A stretch of 64,000 nt of DNA, taken from Cellulomonas edaphi (GTDB lineage: Bacteria > Actinomycetota > Actinomycetes > Actinomycetales > Cellulomonadaceae). The notes under the pieces are model-generated. The model saw only the letters and a list, made by a program, of their open reading frames with translations. It ran no database searches and had not been told where the DNA came from. The first letter of the stretch is position 1. Each line of letters opens with the position of its first letter. The position numbers and the translations under genes are program-made. The stretch spans positions 178,024 through 242,023 of the forward strand of contig NZ_JAUCGR010000001.1 in NCBI RefSeq assembly GCF_030362815.1, given 5' to 3'. Of the stretch, positions 17,496 through 24,331 are shown piece after piece.

Positions 17496-17854
17496 TTGGG
17501 TCGCAATGACGAACTCGTCGAATCTCGCCACGCGCGGATCGTCCGGACATGGGCTGGCGCGGCCCATGCATCGCCAAGGCGGAGCTGGCTTCCTACGGCT
17601 GCGCGGGTCCGGGTCAGCCCGAGCAGTCGGCGTGGGGTGCCGCGCGCGTACTCGGTTCGGTCGGACGTCCCCGCAGTCAGCGGGTCGCCGCTCCGCCTTC
17701 CAGTAAACCCGCGCTGAGGAATCGGACAACTAGGTGAGACGGCCGCTGTCTCACCTAGTTGTCTGCACGCAGGCCAGAGCGTCGAGCTCCAGACAAGTTC
17801 GATGAGTTCCTACACCGGTCCGTACGCCGGCTCACCGTGCAGCGAGGTTCGCGC
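17496..17854. other. gene-free boundary stretch
   Basis: No gene with convincing support. A 62-codon frame from ATG 17549 to 17737 exists but runs into the inverted repeat and shows no recognisable features. The stretch contains the perfect inverted repeat and 20-mer of boundary module 2 and then reaches the 3' end of a host-like minus-strand gene. Confidence 0.6.
17725..17814 (+). repeat. boundary module 2 (putative outer transposon right end)
   Basis: A perfect 16-bp inverted repeat (GACAACTAGGTGAGAC at 17725-17740 and its complement at 17748-17763, 7-base loop) is followed by GTTCGATGAGTTCCTACACC at 17797-17816. Ungapped comparison of 16031-16084 with 17761-17814 gives 40 identical bases of 54, and 19 of 20 in the terminal 20-mer. 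The end, if it is one, would be at TTCCTACA (17814), 41 bases before the stop of the next gene. Confidence 0.55.
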
Positions 17855-18952
17855 TCAGAGCAGAGTGTGTGCGGCGCAGACGAGACCTTCGAACGGGACC
17901 GGCGGTTCGTGGTCGTACGCATGCTGGACGAAGCCGATCGACGCGAACGGTGACGGCTCCGCCTGAATGCCCAAGGGATGCCAGGGGGCTTCCCGCCCGT
18001 CATCCCGGTAGGTCGCGAGGAATCGGCTGCTCAGGTAGTAGAACCGGTCGTTCGGTTCGGTCCGTGTGATCGCTGCGGGTGCCATCCCGACGACGAAGAG
18101 CCGGTATCCGTCGCTGGTACAGCACAAGGCCCGCAGCTCGACTCGGCACAGCCGCCGCACGTCTTGCCAGGTCCCGTCGTTGAACCGAATGGTGTGCCAC
18201 AGCCCTGGACCGGTGCCGCCCTCCAGGTAGAACACACAGTGCAGATCGCCCCGGAACGTCCCGGCGACGCGGACCCAGCGAACCTCGTAGGGGATGTTCG
18301 CGGGCAAGACGAATCGGTTGAACCCTTGCCACGATCCGTCGGGGTAGCGGATGTTGTGCCAGACGGTCGATCCACGGAGCACCGCGACGACGTGCAGGTC
18401 GCCGCCCGGGCCCGTGGGCTCGTGGACGGTCGAGCCCGCCACGGCGCAGGCCACGTCCACCAGCTCCCGGCCATGCGGCTCGTTGTTCGGGCCGTGCAGA
18501 TGGTTGAACCCGGTCCATTCGTCCCGCGTGCCGTCGGGGCCCGGATCCCAGATCCCGTGCCAGACGTTGCCTTTGATCAGCCCCACGACGTGCACTCGTG
18601 ACCGGTCACCCGCTGCGGCGACGTGCGTGAAGTCGCCGATCCCCTCGTTGTTCGGGCCGTGCACGTGCGCGAAGCCGCCAAGGTTCCGGCTGTGCCACAA
18701 GTTCCCGGCGACGAGGGCAAATGTGTGCACCTCGGGGTCGTACGTGCTCGTCGCCGCCATCGCTGTGATGTCAGGGCCGTCCCAGGCGACGCCTCCCACT
18801 GCCGGCATGGCGTGGCGGGCGTCCCAGGTCCTGCGATCGTCGGTCATCGCGATCCGCCACGGCACGTTGCTCGACTCGGGCGTGTAGATGGGGAAGGGGC
18901 CGCTGTTGGTGACGGGTCCGTCGTCGTTGGTCCCGATGATGTGCAGGTCCAT
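17855..18952 (-). CDS. tachylectin/PLL-like beta-propeller repeat protein
   Basis: From ATG 18952 the protein has 365 residues; the open frame reaches a GTG at 18982, ten codons earlier. It contains at least four repeats centred on Trp-His pairs: NLWHSRNLGGFAHVHGP, VWHGIWDPG...WTGFNHLHGP, VWHNIRYPDGSWQGFNRFV and LWHTIRFNDGTWQDV. That pattern (LWHxIRxxDGxWxxF) resembles bacterial fucose-binding lectins and other sugar-binding propellers. No signal peptide is evident at the start. It follows the 124-residue gene by about 25-55 bases, so the two may be an operon. The last codon is 41 bases from the putative transposon end. Sugar binding is inferred from repeat type. Confidence 0.7.
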   Translation of the reverse strand: MDLHIIGTNDDGPVTNSGPFPIYTPESSNVPWRIAMTDDRRTWDARHAMPAVGGVAWDGPDITAMAATSTYDPEVHTFALVAGNLWHSRNLGGFAHVHGPNNEGIGDFTHVAAAGDRSRVHVVGLIKGNVWHGIWDPGPDGTRDEWTGFNHLHGPNNEPHGRELVDVACAVAGSTVHEPTGPGGDLHVVAVLRGSTVWHNIRYPDGSWQGFNRFVLPANIPYEVRWVRVAGTFRGDLHCVFYLEGGTGPGLWHTIRFNDGTWQDVRRLCRVELRALCCTSDGYRLFVVGMAPAAITRTEPNDRFYYLSSRFLATYRDDGREAPWHPLGIQAEPSPFASIGFVQHAYDHEPPVPFEGLVCAAHTLL

Positions 18953-19006
18953 GGCCTTCTGCCTCTGCTCGTGCGAGAGCACGTCGCGCCGCCGGTGGGA
19001 CGGCGG

Positions 19007-19381
19007 TCATCCGATCGGTTGCATCGTGTAGGACGCGTCCCGGCCGGAGGTCGTCCGCAGCCAGATGTCGCCGTAGACCACGACGCGGTGCGTGACCTGG
19101 TTCGCGCCCCGGGGTGGCGGGACGAGAGCCCCTGAGGACCACACGAAGGGCCACGCGCCGATGTAGCACCGGAACTCCCCTGCAGCTGTCACGGCGACGG
19201 CGAAGTCGACCGAGTACATGCCCCATCCCCAGACGGCCTTCACCCACGTCCCGTCGGCGGGCAGCCGACCAGCCGTCTGCTGGACCGACGCCCGGCGAGC
19301 CAGAGGAGGGCGCCGCGGCAGCTTTCGGCCGCGTGACCGCACGAACCGAGACCAGAGGGACACGAACGATGAGGCGGACAT
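19007..19381 (-). CDS. hypothetical beta-rich protein upstream of propeller gene
   Basis: A 124-residue protein with an AGGAG ribosome-binding site about 8 bases before its ATG. The first 45 residues are basic and of low complexity; the rest looks like a compact beta protein (WVKAVWGWGMYSVDFAVAV, EFRCYIGAWPFVW, VVVYGDIWLRTT). No family is recognised. It is co-directional with and directly upstream of the lectin-like propeller gene, so a shared function is possible. The start could lie further in if the basic leader is not translated. Confidence 0.5.
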   Translation of the reverse strand: MSASSFVSLWSRFVRSRGRKLPRRPPLARRASVQQTAGRLPADGTWVKAVWGWGMYSVDFAVAVTAAGEFRCYIGAWPFVWSSGALVPPPRGANQVTHRVVVYGDIWLRTTSGRDASYTMQPIG

Positions 19382-19595
19382 CCGCGCGCTCCTGCCGGTA
19401 CGAGCTTGGTACCAGCATCCTTCTGCTGGCAGGTTGCCGTTGCCTAGGTGCTACCCCTGTCCCGAGGTCCCGAACGCGCTGACCGCTCCGGACATCGGAC
19501 ATCTCCGGTGCCTTCCCACACCGCCCGGCACCGCCGGTCGCCCGCGCCTGCACCGGCCCATTGAGGGTGCCGCCGCCTTCCGTGAGGATTGCCCC

Positions 19596-20162
19596 ATGGC
19601 GCTGACCACCCAAATGCTGACGCCGGAGACGTGGGACGACTTCGCTGCGCTCGTCGAGTCGAACAACGGCGTGTGGGGCGGCTGCTGGTGCGTGGGATTC
19701 CATCCGGGCGGCTCCACCGGGACACGCCAAGGCAACCACGACGCCAAGAAGCAGCTCGTGCAACAGGGAGCGGTGCGCCAGGTGCTGGTCTACGACGACG
19801 GCCGATGCGTCGGCTGGTGCCAGTTCGGCACCCCGCCGGAGCTTCCCAGCATCAAGAACCGCCGCGCCTACGACGCGGAAGCACAGGATCCGCCCGACTG
19901 GCGCATCGGATGCATCTTCACGAACTCGAAGGACCGCGGCAGGGGGATCGCCGCGGCCGCCGTGCAAGGGGCCTTGGACGAGATCAGGCGCTCGGGCGGC
20001 GGCGTCGTCGAGGCCTATCCGGAACAGACCGTGGATCGCCCGCCGCAGCGGGGCGCCTACCTCCATACGGGGCCGGAGGAGCTGTACGAGCGGCATGGGT
20101 TCGTGAGGGACCGGCGCATCGCCAAGTGGCGATGGGTCATGCGCGCCGAGGTCCGCCCATGA
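19596..20162 (+). CDS. GNAT-family N-acetyltransferase
   Basis: A 188-residue acetyl-CoA-dependent transferase. Visible elements are the N-terminal GGCWCVGFHPGG segment, a beta-strand pair RQVLVYDDGRCVGWCQFG, and the CoA-binding stretch IFTNSKDRGRGIAAAAVQGA (about 108-127) followed by a helix and the closing EELYERHGFVRDRR motif. The ATG was chosen because the upstream part of the open frame has no family features; a weak GTGAGG lies 7-12 bases upstream. It is convergent with an SDR gene, with a strong hairpin between. Substrate cannot be predicted. Confidence 0.85.
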   Translation: MALTTQMLTPETWDDFAALVESNNGVWGGCWCVGFHPGGSTGTRQGNHDAKKQLVQQGAVRQVLVYDDGRCVGWCQFGTPPELPSIKNRRAYDAEAQDPPDWRIGCIFTNSKDRGRGIAAAAVQGALDEIRRSGGGVVEAYPEQTVDRPPQRGAYLHTGPEELYERHGFVRDRRIAKWRWVMRAEVRP

Positions 20163-20183
20163 CCGGTCCGGCCGGCCCGTCCT

Positions 20184-20214
20184 GACCGAGGTCGCCGGAG
20201 AGGCGACCTCGGTC
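20184..20214. terminator. bidirectional hairpin terminator
   Basis: Perfect 13-bp inverted repeat (GACCGAGGTCGCC / GGCGACCTCGGTC) with a 5-base GGAGA loop between two convergent genes, so it can serve both strands. No U-tract follows, as is usual in very GC-rich genomes. Confidence 0.75.
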
Positions 20215-20216
20215 CA

Positions 20217-20951
20217 TCACCAGGGCAAAACGCCCGCGTCGTCCCGGAAGGTGCCGCTGGGGCCGTCGTCGGGCAACGTGGCGAGCTGAACGAAGACGGC
20301 GGCGCCCTGCTCGGGAGTACGGGTACCACGGTGGCCGTTGAGGTCGGTCGCCACGTACCCGGGGCACCCGGCGTTGACCAGGATCCCCGACCCGGCGAGC
20401 TCCTTCGCGTACTGGATCGTGACGGCGTTGAGGAACGACTTCGACGGCGAGTACGCCGCGGAGACCGGACCGACGCTCTCCGCCTGCGCGGTCTGCAGGG
20501 TGAGCGACCCGACCGTGCTGGACACGTTCACGATGCGCGGCGACTCAGCCCGGCGCAGCAGCGGCAGCATCGCGTTGGTGACCCGGATGACTCCGACGAC
20601 GTTCGTGTCGATGACCCGCAGGACCTCCGCGGGGCTGACGGTGCTCGGCTCCTGCGGCATGCCACCGGTGATGGCGGCGTTGTTCACGAGCACGTCGAGG
20701 CCGCCCTGCCCGTCGAGCTGCGCGGCGGCGCCCGCGACGCTCTCGTCGTCGGTCACGTCCAGCGGGACGCCGAACACGTCGAGCCCTTCGGCACGCAGCT
20801 TCTGCACGGCGTCGTCCCGCCGACCCGCGTCGCGCGCACCGACGCCGACGCGGAAACCGAGCCGGCCCAGACCGGCGGCGATCTCGTAGCCGATGCCCTT
20901 GTTGGCACCGGTGACCAGTGCGGTCTTCTTCTTCGTGCTGTTCTCTGTCAT
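20217..20951 (-). CDS. short-chain dehydrogenase/reductase
   Basis: A 244-residue classical SDR, NAD(P)-dependent. The Rossmann motif TGANKGIG is near residues 15-22, NNAA near 90, and the catalytic Ser (NVSSTVGS) with Tyr-x-x-x-Lys (YSPSK) near 140-165. The start at MTENSTKKK is preferred to a codon 15 bases upstream because it gives the shorter, typical N-terminus. It is divergent from a LysR-type regulator across a 102-bp gap with two dyads, a standard arrangement in which the regulator controls the enzyme gene. Substrate unknown. Confidence 0.9.
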   Translation of the reverse strand: MTENSTKKKTALVTGANKGIGYEIAAGLGRLGFRVGVGARDAGRRDDAVQKLRAEGLDVFGVPLDVTDDESVAGAAAQLDGQGGLDVLVNNAAITGGMPQEPSTVSPAEVLRVIDTNVVGVIRVTNAMLPLLRRAESPRIVNVSSTVGSLTLQTAQAESVGPVSAAYSPSKSFLNAVTIQYAKELAGSGILVNAGCPGYVATDLNGHRGTRTPEQGAAVFVQLATLPDDGPSGTFRDDAGVLPW

Positions 20952-20988
20952 GCGTCGATCGTGCAATCACGTCGGCTGCGCGTTCCAA

Positions 20989-21024
20989 CACCGATCCGGT
21001 GCAACGCGATACCGCGCCGGTATC
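20989..21024. promoter_or_regulatory. LysR-type operator region
   Basis: Two dyads lie between the divergent SDR and LysR genes. CACCGATCCGGTG spans 20989-21001, and ATACCGCGCCGGTAT spans 21009-21023. The second has the T-N11-A form typical of LysR-family sites, extended to GATACC/GGTATC. It lies 30 bases before the LysR start. Confidence 0.6.
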
Positions 21025-21053
21025 ACGCGACGCTGGAGGCGTACCCTGCGTGC

Positions 21054-21917
21054 GTGGAGACACGCGAGCTGCGCTACTTCATCGCCGTCGCCGAGGAGTC
21101 ACACGTCGGTCGAGCCGCACAACGCCTCGGCATGGCCCAGCCGCCGCTGTCGCGAGCCATCTCCCAGCTCGAGCGCCGGATCGGCGCTCACCTGTTCGTC
21201 CGGTCACCCCGCGGCATGACCCTCACGACCGCGGGCGAGACGCTGCTGCGGGAAGGCCGGGCCGCCCTCGCCGCGGTCGAGGCGGCCGAGCGACGCACCC
21301 GCCGTGCCATCGTCGCGGCCGGCCGCGCGACCGTGGTCCTGACGGCCAAGGCGGGCGCATCCAGCGAGCTGATGGCCAAGCTGCTCGACGCCTACGCCGC
21401 CGAACCGGACGCCGTCGACGTCGAGGTGGTGCTCAGTCCGCCCGGTCACCAGGGACCCATGCTGCGCGACGGGCGCGCAGACGTCGCGATCCTGCACCAG
21501 CCCTTCGACGACCTCAGCGGCTTCGACGCGGACACGTTGTGCGTCGAGGACCAGGTGCTGATCGTTCCTGCCGGGCATCCCGTGAGCCGTGCCGCATCGC
21601 TCACCGTCGCCGAGTCGCGATCGATCCCCGACCTTCCACCGCCACGGTGGCCCCGGCTCGACGGCACCTACCCCGACGGGCCCGGGCCGGAGCTGCGCGA
21701 CCTGACGCAGGTGCTCCAGCTCGTGCGACTCGGGCGCGCCGCGATCCTGATGCCCGAGTCGGCGCGCGTCAACGCGGGTGAAGGACTGGCCGTCGTCCCG
21801 GTCTCCGACGCTCCCCCGGTCACGACGGTCATCGCCTGGCCGCCGCAGAGCGTCTCCGCGGGCGTCGCGGGGTTGGTGCGCACGGCGTCGCGTCTCTACG
21901 CCAGCCCGCGCGGCTGA
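21054..21917 (+). CDS. LysR-family transcriptional regulator
   Basis: A 287-residue regulator. The N-terminal winged helix is typical (ELRYFIAVAEESHVGRAAQRL, then AQPPLSRAISQLE), followed by the linker helix and a periplasmic-binding-protein-like effector domain (about 90-285; VVLTAKAGASSELM and VEVVLSPPGHQGPMLRDGRA). The GTG at 21054 is the first codon of the canonical N-terminus; the long upstream frame is a shadow of the divergent SDR gene. It probably controls that SDR and itself through the 20989-21024 dyads. The inducer is unknown. Confidence 0.92.
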   Translation: METRELRYFIAVAEESHVGRAAQRLGMAQPPLSRAISQLERRIGAHLFVRSPRGMTLTTAGETLLREGRAALAAVEAAERRTRRAIVAAGRATVVLTAKAGASSELMAKLLDAYAAEPDAVDVEVVLSPPGHQGPMLRDGRADVAILHQPFDDLSGFDADTLCVEDQVLIVPAGHPVSRAASLTVAESRSIPDLPPPRWPRLDGTYPDGPGPELRDLTQVLQLVRLGRAAILMPESARVNAGEGLAVVPVSDAPPVTTVIAWPPQSVSAGVAGLVRTASRLYASPRG

Positions 21918-21940
21918 TGCCCGGCTCGTAGACTGCCGCG

Positions 21941-22348
21941 GTGAGTGACACGGTCGAGGGCCCCTTCTTCCACGGCACCAAGGCAGACCTGCAGGTGGGC
22001 GATCTCCTCACCGCCGGTTTCCGGTCGAACTACCGGCCCGAGATCGTCATGAACCACGTCTACTTCACCGCGCTCCGTGACGGCGCAGGGCTGGCCGCTG
22101 AGCTCGCGCCCGGGGACGCCGCTCCGCGGGTCTACGTCGTCGAGCCGACCGGTGCGTTCGAAGACGACCCCAACGTCACCGACCGCAAGTTCCCCGGCAA
22201 CCCGACCCGTTCCTACCGCAGCAGGGAGCCGCTGCGAGTCGTCGGCGAGGTGCTCGACTGGACGCGGCTGACCCCCGAGGCGCTCCAGGGGTGGCGCGAC
22301 CGCCTGGCGGCGCTGCGGGCAGAGGACCGCGACGAGATCATCAACTGA
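21941..22348 (+). CDS. arr: rifamycin ADP-ribosyltransferase
   Basis: A 135-residue protein matching the Arr family, which inactivates rifampicin by ADP-ribosylation of its C23 hydroxyl. The diagnostic stretches are present: GPFFHGTKADLQVGD near the start, NYRPE, HVYFTA, and the long block with YVVEPTGAFEDDPNVTD followed by KFPGNPTRSYRS. The length is that of typical Arr. It starts with GTG and follows the LysR gene by 23 bases, so it may share its transcript. It overlaps the convergent hydrolase gene by eight bases. Chromosomal arr genes are common in environmental actinomycetes, so resistance may be intrinsic. Confidence 0.93.
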   Translation: MSDTVEGPFFHGTKADLQVGDLLTAGFRSNYRPEIVMNHVYFTALRDGAGLAAELAPGDAAPRVYVVEPTGAFEDDPNVTDRKFPGNPTRSYRSREPLRVVGEVLDWTRLTPEALQGWRDRLAALRAEDRDEIIN

Positions 22349-23093
22349 TCGACGGTCCGTTTCGGCTGGTGTGCGCCGCCGCTGACCGGATCACCTCGGC
22401 GAGGTCGCGGGGCCGGCTCCACATGGGCCAGTGGCCCGTGGGGAGGTCGACGAAGTCGACGCGCTCGAGGTGCGCGACCTCGGCGAACATGGGGTGACCC
22501 GCCCGAGCCAGCTCGATCACCTGCGCGCTCGAGATGGAGCAGCACACCAACGTCGTCGGGACGCCGTGGCGGGCCGGGTTCGCGACCTCGACGGTTTGAC
22601 GGAGTACCGCGGCCGGCTCGGGGACGGCTCGGTCCCGGAAGCGCGCAAGGGCCTCGGCGCCCAGGCCCTCGAGGCTCGCCTGCTGTCCGAGGGCGTCGCA
22701 CGGCGGCAGGGGTAGCTCGTCGAGCTCGACCGGGAAGTCCGGCGCGAAGGCGCTGCCGTCGGCCACAGGTCCGGAATCGACCCACACCACCCGCGAGACG
22801 AGGTCGGGGTGTCGGTCGAGAACGAGGGTGACCGGTGCGTTGGCACCGCTGTGCGCGACGAGGACTGCAGCCTGATCGCCGTGCTGAGCGATGACGTCCC
22901 GGACCGCAGCTGCCTGGTCGTCGAGCGTCTTCGCGGTGCGGCTGGTGTCGTCTCCGTCGAGGCCGGGCAGGGTCATCGCGACGGTATGCGTGCGGTCGGT
23001 GTCGAGGTGGTCGAGGACGTCGTCCCAGGCCCACGCTCCCAGCCAGTGGCCGGCGATGAGAACGATGGTCGGACTGCTCGTCGTGGTGGTCAT
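22341..23093 (-). CDS. alpha/beta hydrolase
   Basis: A 250-residue alpha/beta-fold hydrolase. The oxyanion segment AGHWLGAWAWDDVLDHL is near residues 14-30, and the nucleophile elbow VAHSGAN (about 87-93) replaces the usual GxSxG with HSGAN, seen in the EstC/methylesterase-like branch. The catalytic His is likely in the final PTGHWPMWSRP. ATG at 23093 is chosen over a frame extension of ten codons. It is divergent from a WYL regulator over 74 bases with a dyad. Substrate unknown. Confidence 0.85.
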   Translation of the reverse strand: MTTTTSSPTIVLIAGHWLGAWAWDDVLDHLDTDRTHTVAMTLPGLDGDDTSRTAKTLDDQAAAVRDVIAQHGDQAAVLVAHSGANAPVTLVLDRHPDLVSRVVWVDSGPVADGSAFAPDFPVELDELPLPPCDALGQQASLEGLGAEALARFRDRAVPEPAAVLRQTVEVANPARHGVPTTLVCCSISSAQVIELARAGHPMFAEVAHLERVDFVDLPTGHWPMWSRPRDLAEVIRSAAAHTSRNGPSIS

Positions 23094-23128
23094 GCTGACG
23101 ATCCTCGTGGCGAGGGTCGACAAAGGTG

Positions 23129-23145
23129 TGACACTGTTTCTGTCA
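23129..23145. promoter_or_regulatory. candidate operator between hydrolase and WYL regulator
   Basis: TGACA-N7-TGTCA inverted repeat lying in the 74-bp gap between the divergent genes. Its position suits control of both promoters by the WYL regulator; binding is not shown. Confidence 0.45.
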
Positions 23146-23167
23146 TGAATGTGCCGAGGCGCGATCG

Positions 23168-23863
23168 ATGAAGCGCGCCGAACGCCTCCACGCCCTCTCC
23201 GAGACGTTGCGGCGCAGCGGTGCGCGAGGCGTCTCCGCGGAACGGTTGGCGCGTGAGTTCTCGGTGTCGGTCCGCACCGTCAAGCGAGACCTCGATGCGT
23301 TGGACAACAGCGGCGTCCCGATCTGGTCTCGCCCCGGCCCGGGTGGCGGATACGGGCTGGCGAGCGCGTCGCTGCCCCCGGTCACCCTGTCCCCGGCGCA
23401 GGCCGTGGCACTCATGACGGCTGTCTCCACCGCACCCGACGCTCCGTACGCGGACCTGGCGGCCGCGGGCATCCGGAAGGTCATGGACGTTCTCGACCCC
23501 AGGACCCGTGCGCGGGCCACGGAGCTCGCCGACCGCGTCTGGGTCACTGCGCCCCCGCCGTCCTCGCGCGCCGTCAGGTCGGCGATCGAGGAGGCGATGG
23601 CCGAGCAGCGGGTGATCCGCATCCGCTACACGTCCGGAGACGGCAGCACGACGACCCGCGACGTCGAGCCTGTGCTGTTCGCCCGCCCGAGCGGCGTCTG
23701 GTACCTGGTCGGGTGGTGCCACCTGCGAGACGCGATGCGATGGTTCACCGTGTCGCGCATCGAGCGGGCGAGCGTCACCACGACGGCCTGCAGCGGCCAC
23801 ACCGTCCACGAGGTCGGAGACCCTCCGCCGAATGCCAGGTCGGTGCAGGGCTGGGGCGGGTGA
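23168..23863 (+). CDS. YafY/PafC-type WYL-domain transcriptional regulator
   Basis: A 231-residue regulator with an N-terminal HTH_11 (RLHALSETLRRSGARGVSAE, then SVSVRTVKRDLDALDNSGVP) and a C-terminal WYL domain (about 135-215) with PVLFARPSGVWYLVGWCHLR, including the typical GVWYLVGW. WYL domains bind small or nucleic-acid ligands. The gene is divergent from the hydrolase gene and probably represses or activates it and itself. It starts at ATG immediately after the short divergent region. The C-terminus is a little short relative to family members, lacking the usual long WCX extension. Confidence 0.9.
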   Translation: MKRAERLHALSETLRRSGARGVSAERLAREFSVSVRTVKRDLDALDNSGVPIWSRPGPGGGYGLASASLPPVTLSPAQAVALMTAVSTAPDAPYADLAAAGIRKVMDVLDPRTRARATELADRVWVTAPPPSSRAVRSAIEEAMAEQRVIRIRYTSGDGSTTTRDVEPVLFARPSGVWYLVGWCHLRDAMRWFTVSRIERASVTTTACSGHTVHEVGDPPPNARSVQGWGG

Positions 23864-23929
23864 CTCGCCGATCAACCTTCGGGGCCAGCACCGCCATCTC
23901 GCGCGTCGCGCAGACGCTAGATTTCGCGC

Positions 23930-24232
23930 GTGGAGAGCCGTCGTGAGGCCGGTCTGCCCGACTGCATCGTGGTGGTGCTGCCAGGCCCCGATGGAGCTCG
24001 CGCGGTCCGCGTGGTCGAGCCGTGGTTGCGGCTCGCGCTGCGAGCCTCGAAGGCCGAGGTCGACGGGACCCTGCTCGGTCGGGACGAGGCGGAGGTCTGG
24101 GTGTACCCCCAGGACACGACCGCCGTCGCGGCGACGATCAGGAGGATGCTGCGACTCGTTCCCCTGCCCGCAGGTTCGCACCTGCGCATCAAGGCAGGCG
24201 ACGACGTGGCCGTCGTCAGCCTCCGTCGCTGA
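23930..24232 (+). CDS. hypothetical small protein
   Basis: A 100-residue protein from GTG 23930. No named family is recognised. It has a central hydrophobic strand (DCIVVVLPGPDG), a middle VWVYPQDTTAVAATIRRML and an ending KAGDDVAVVSLRR, consistent with a small soluble alpha/beta protein. Codon use is coding-like throughout. It lies alone between the WYL regulator and the MerR gene and is followed by a strong GC hairpin. Confidence 0.55.
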   Translation: MESRREAGLPDCIVVVLPGPDGARAVRVVEPWLRLALRASKAEVDGTLLGRDEAEVWVYPQDTTAVAATIRRMLRLVPLPAGSHLRIKAGDDVAVVSLRR

Positions 24233-24236
24233 CGCA

Positions 24237-24257
24237 CCGCCCGGGCGTCCCGGGCGG
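24237..24257 (+). terminator. GC-rich hairpin after small hypothetical gene
   Basis: Perfect 9-bp inverted repeat (CCGCCCGGG / CCCGGGCGG) with a 3-base loop, starting 4 bases after the stop of the 100-residue gene. Confidence 0.6.
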
Positions 24258-24292
24258 ACCCGGGGGAGACCGAGGTTCGTCCGAGCCGCGCC

Positions 24293-24323
24293 TTGCCTCT
24301 CACGCGGCGTGAGGTCCTAGCGT
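24293..24323 (+). promoter_or_regulatory. MerR-type autoregulated promoter
   Basis: A -35-like TTGCCT (24293-24298) and -10-like TAGCGT (24318-24323) are separated by 19 bp, the over-long spacer characteristic of MerR-controlled promoters. The spacer contains a CTCACGC-G-GCGTGAG dyad (24299-24313). Transcription would start at or within about two bases of the ATG at 24332, implying a leaderless message. Confidence 0.65.
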
Positions 24324-24331
24324 CCTTGTCC

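Noticed and set aside
17549..17737. 62-codon ORF in the boundary gap
   Set aside because: Ends inside the perfect inverted repeat, has no recognisable features and no clear ribosome-binding site.
1..17814. CRISPR-associated transposon (CAST)
   Set aside because: No CRISPR-like repeat-spacer array and no Cas-type gene is present in the visible part, and the TniQ-like protein is long rather than the short type of CASTs.
16000..17816. Integron attC-like cassette sites
   Set aside because: The hairpin plus one-gene layout recalls cassettes, but the arms lack the GTTRRRY/RYYYAAC core sites and no integrase is near; transposon end is preferred.
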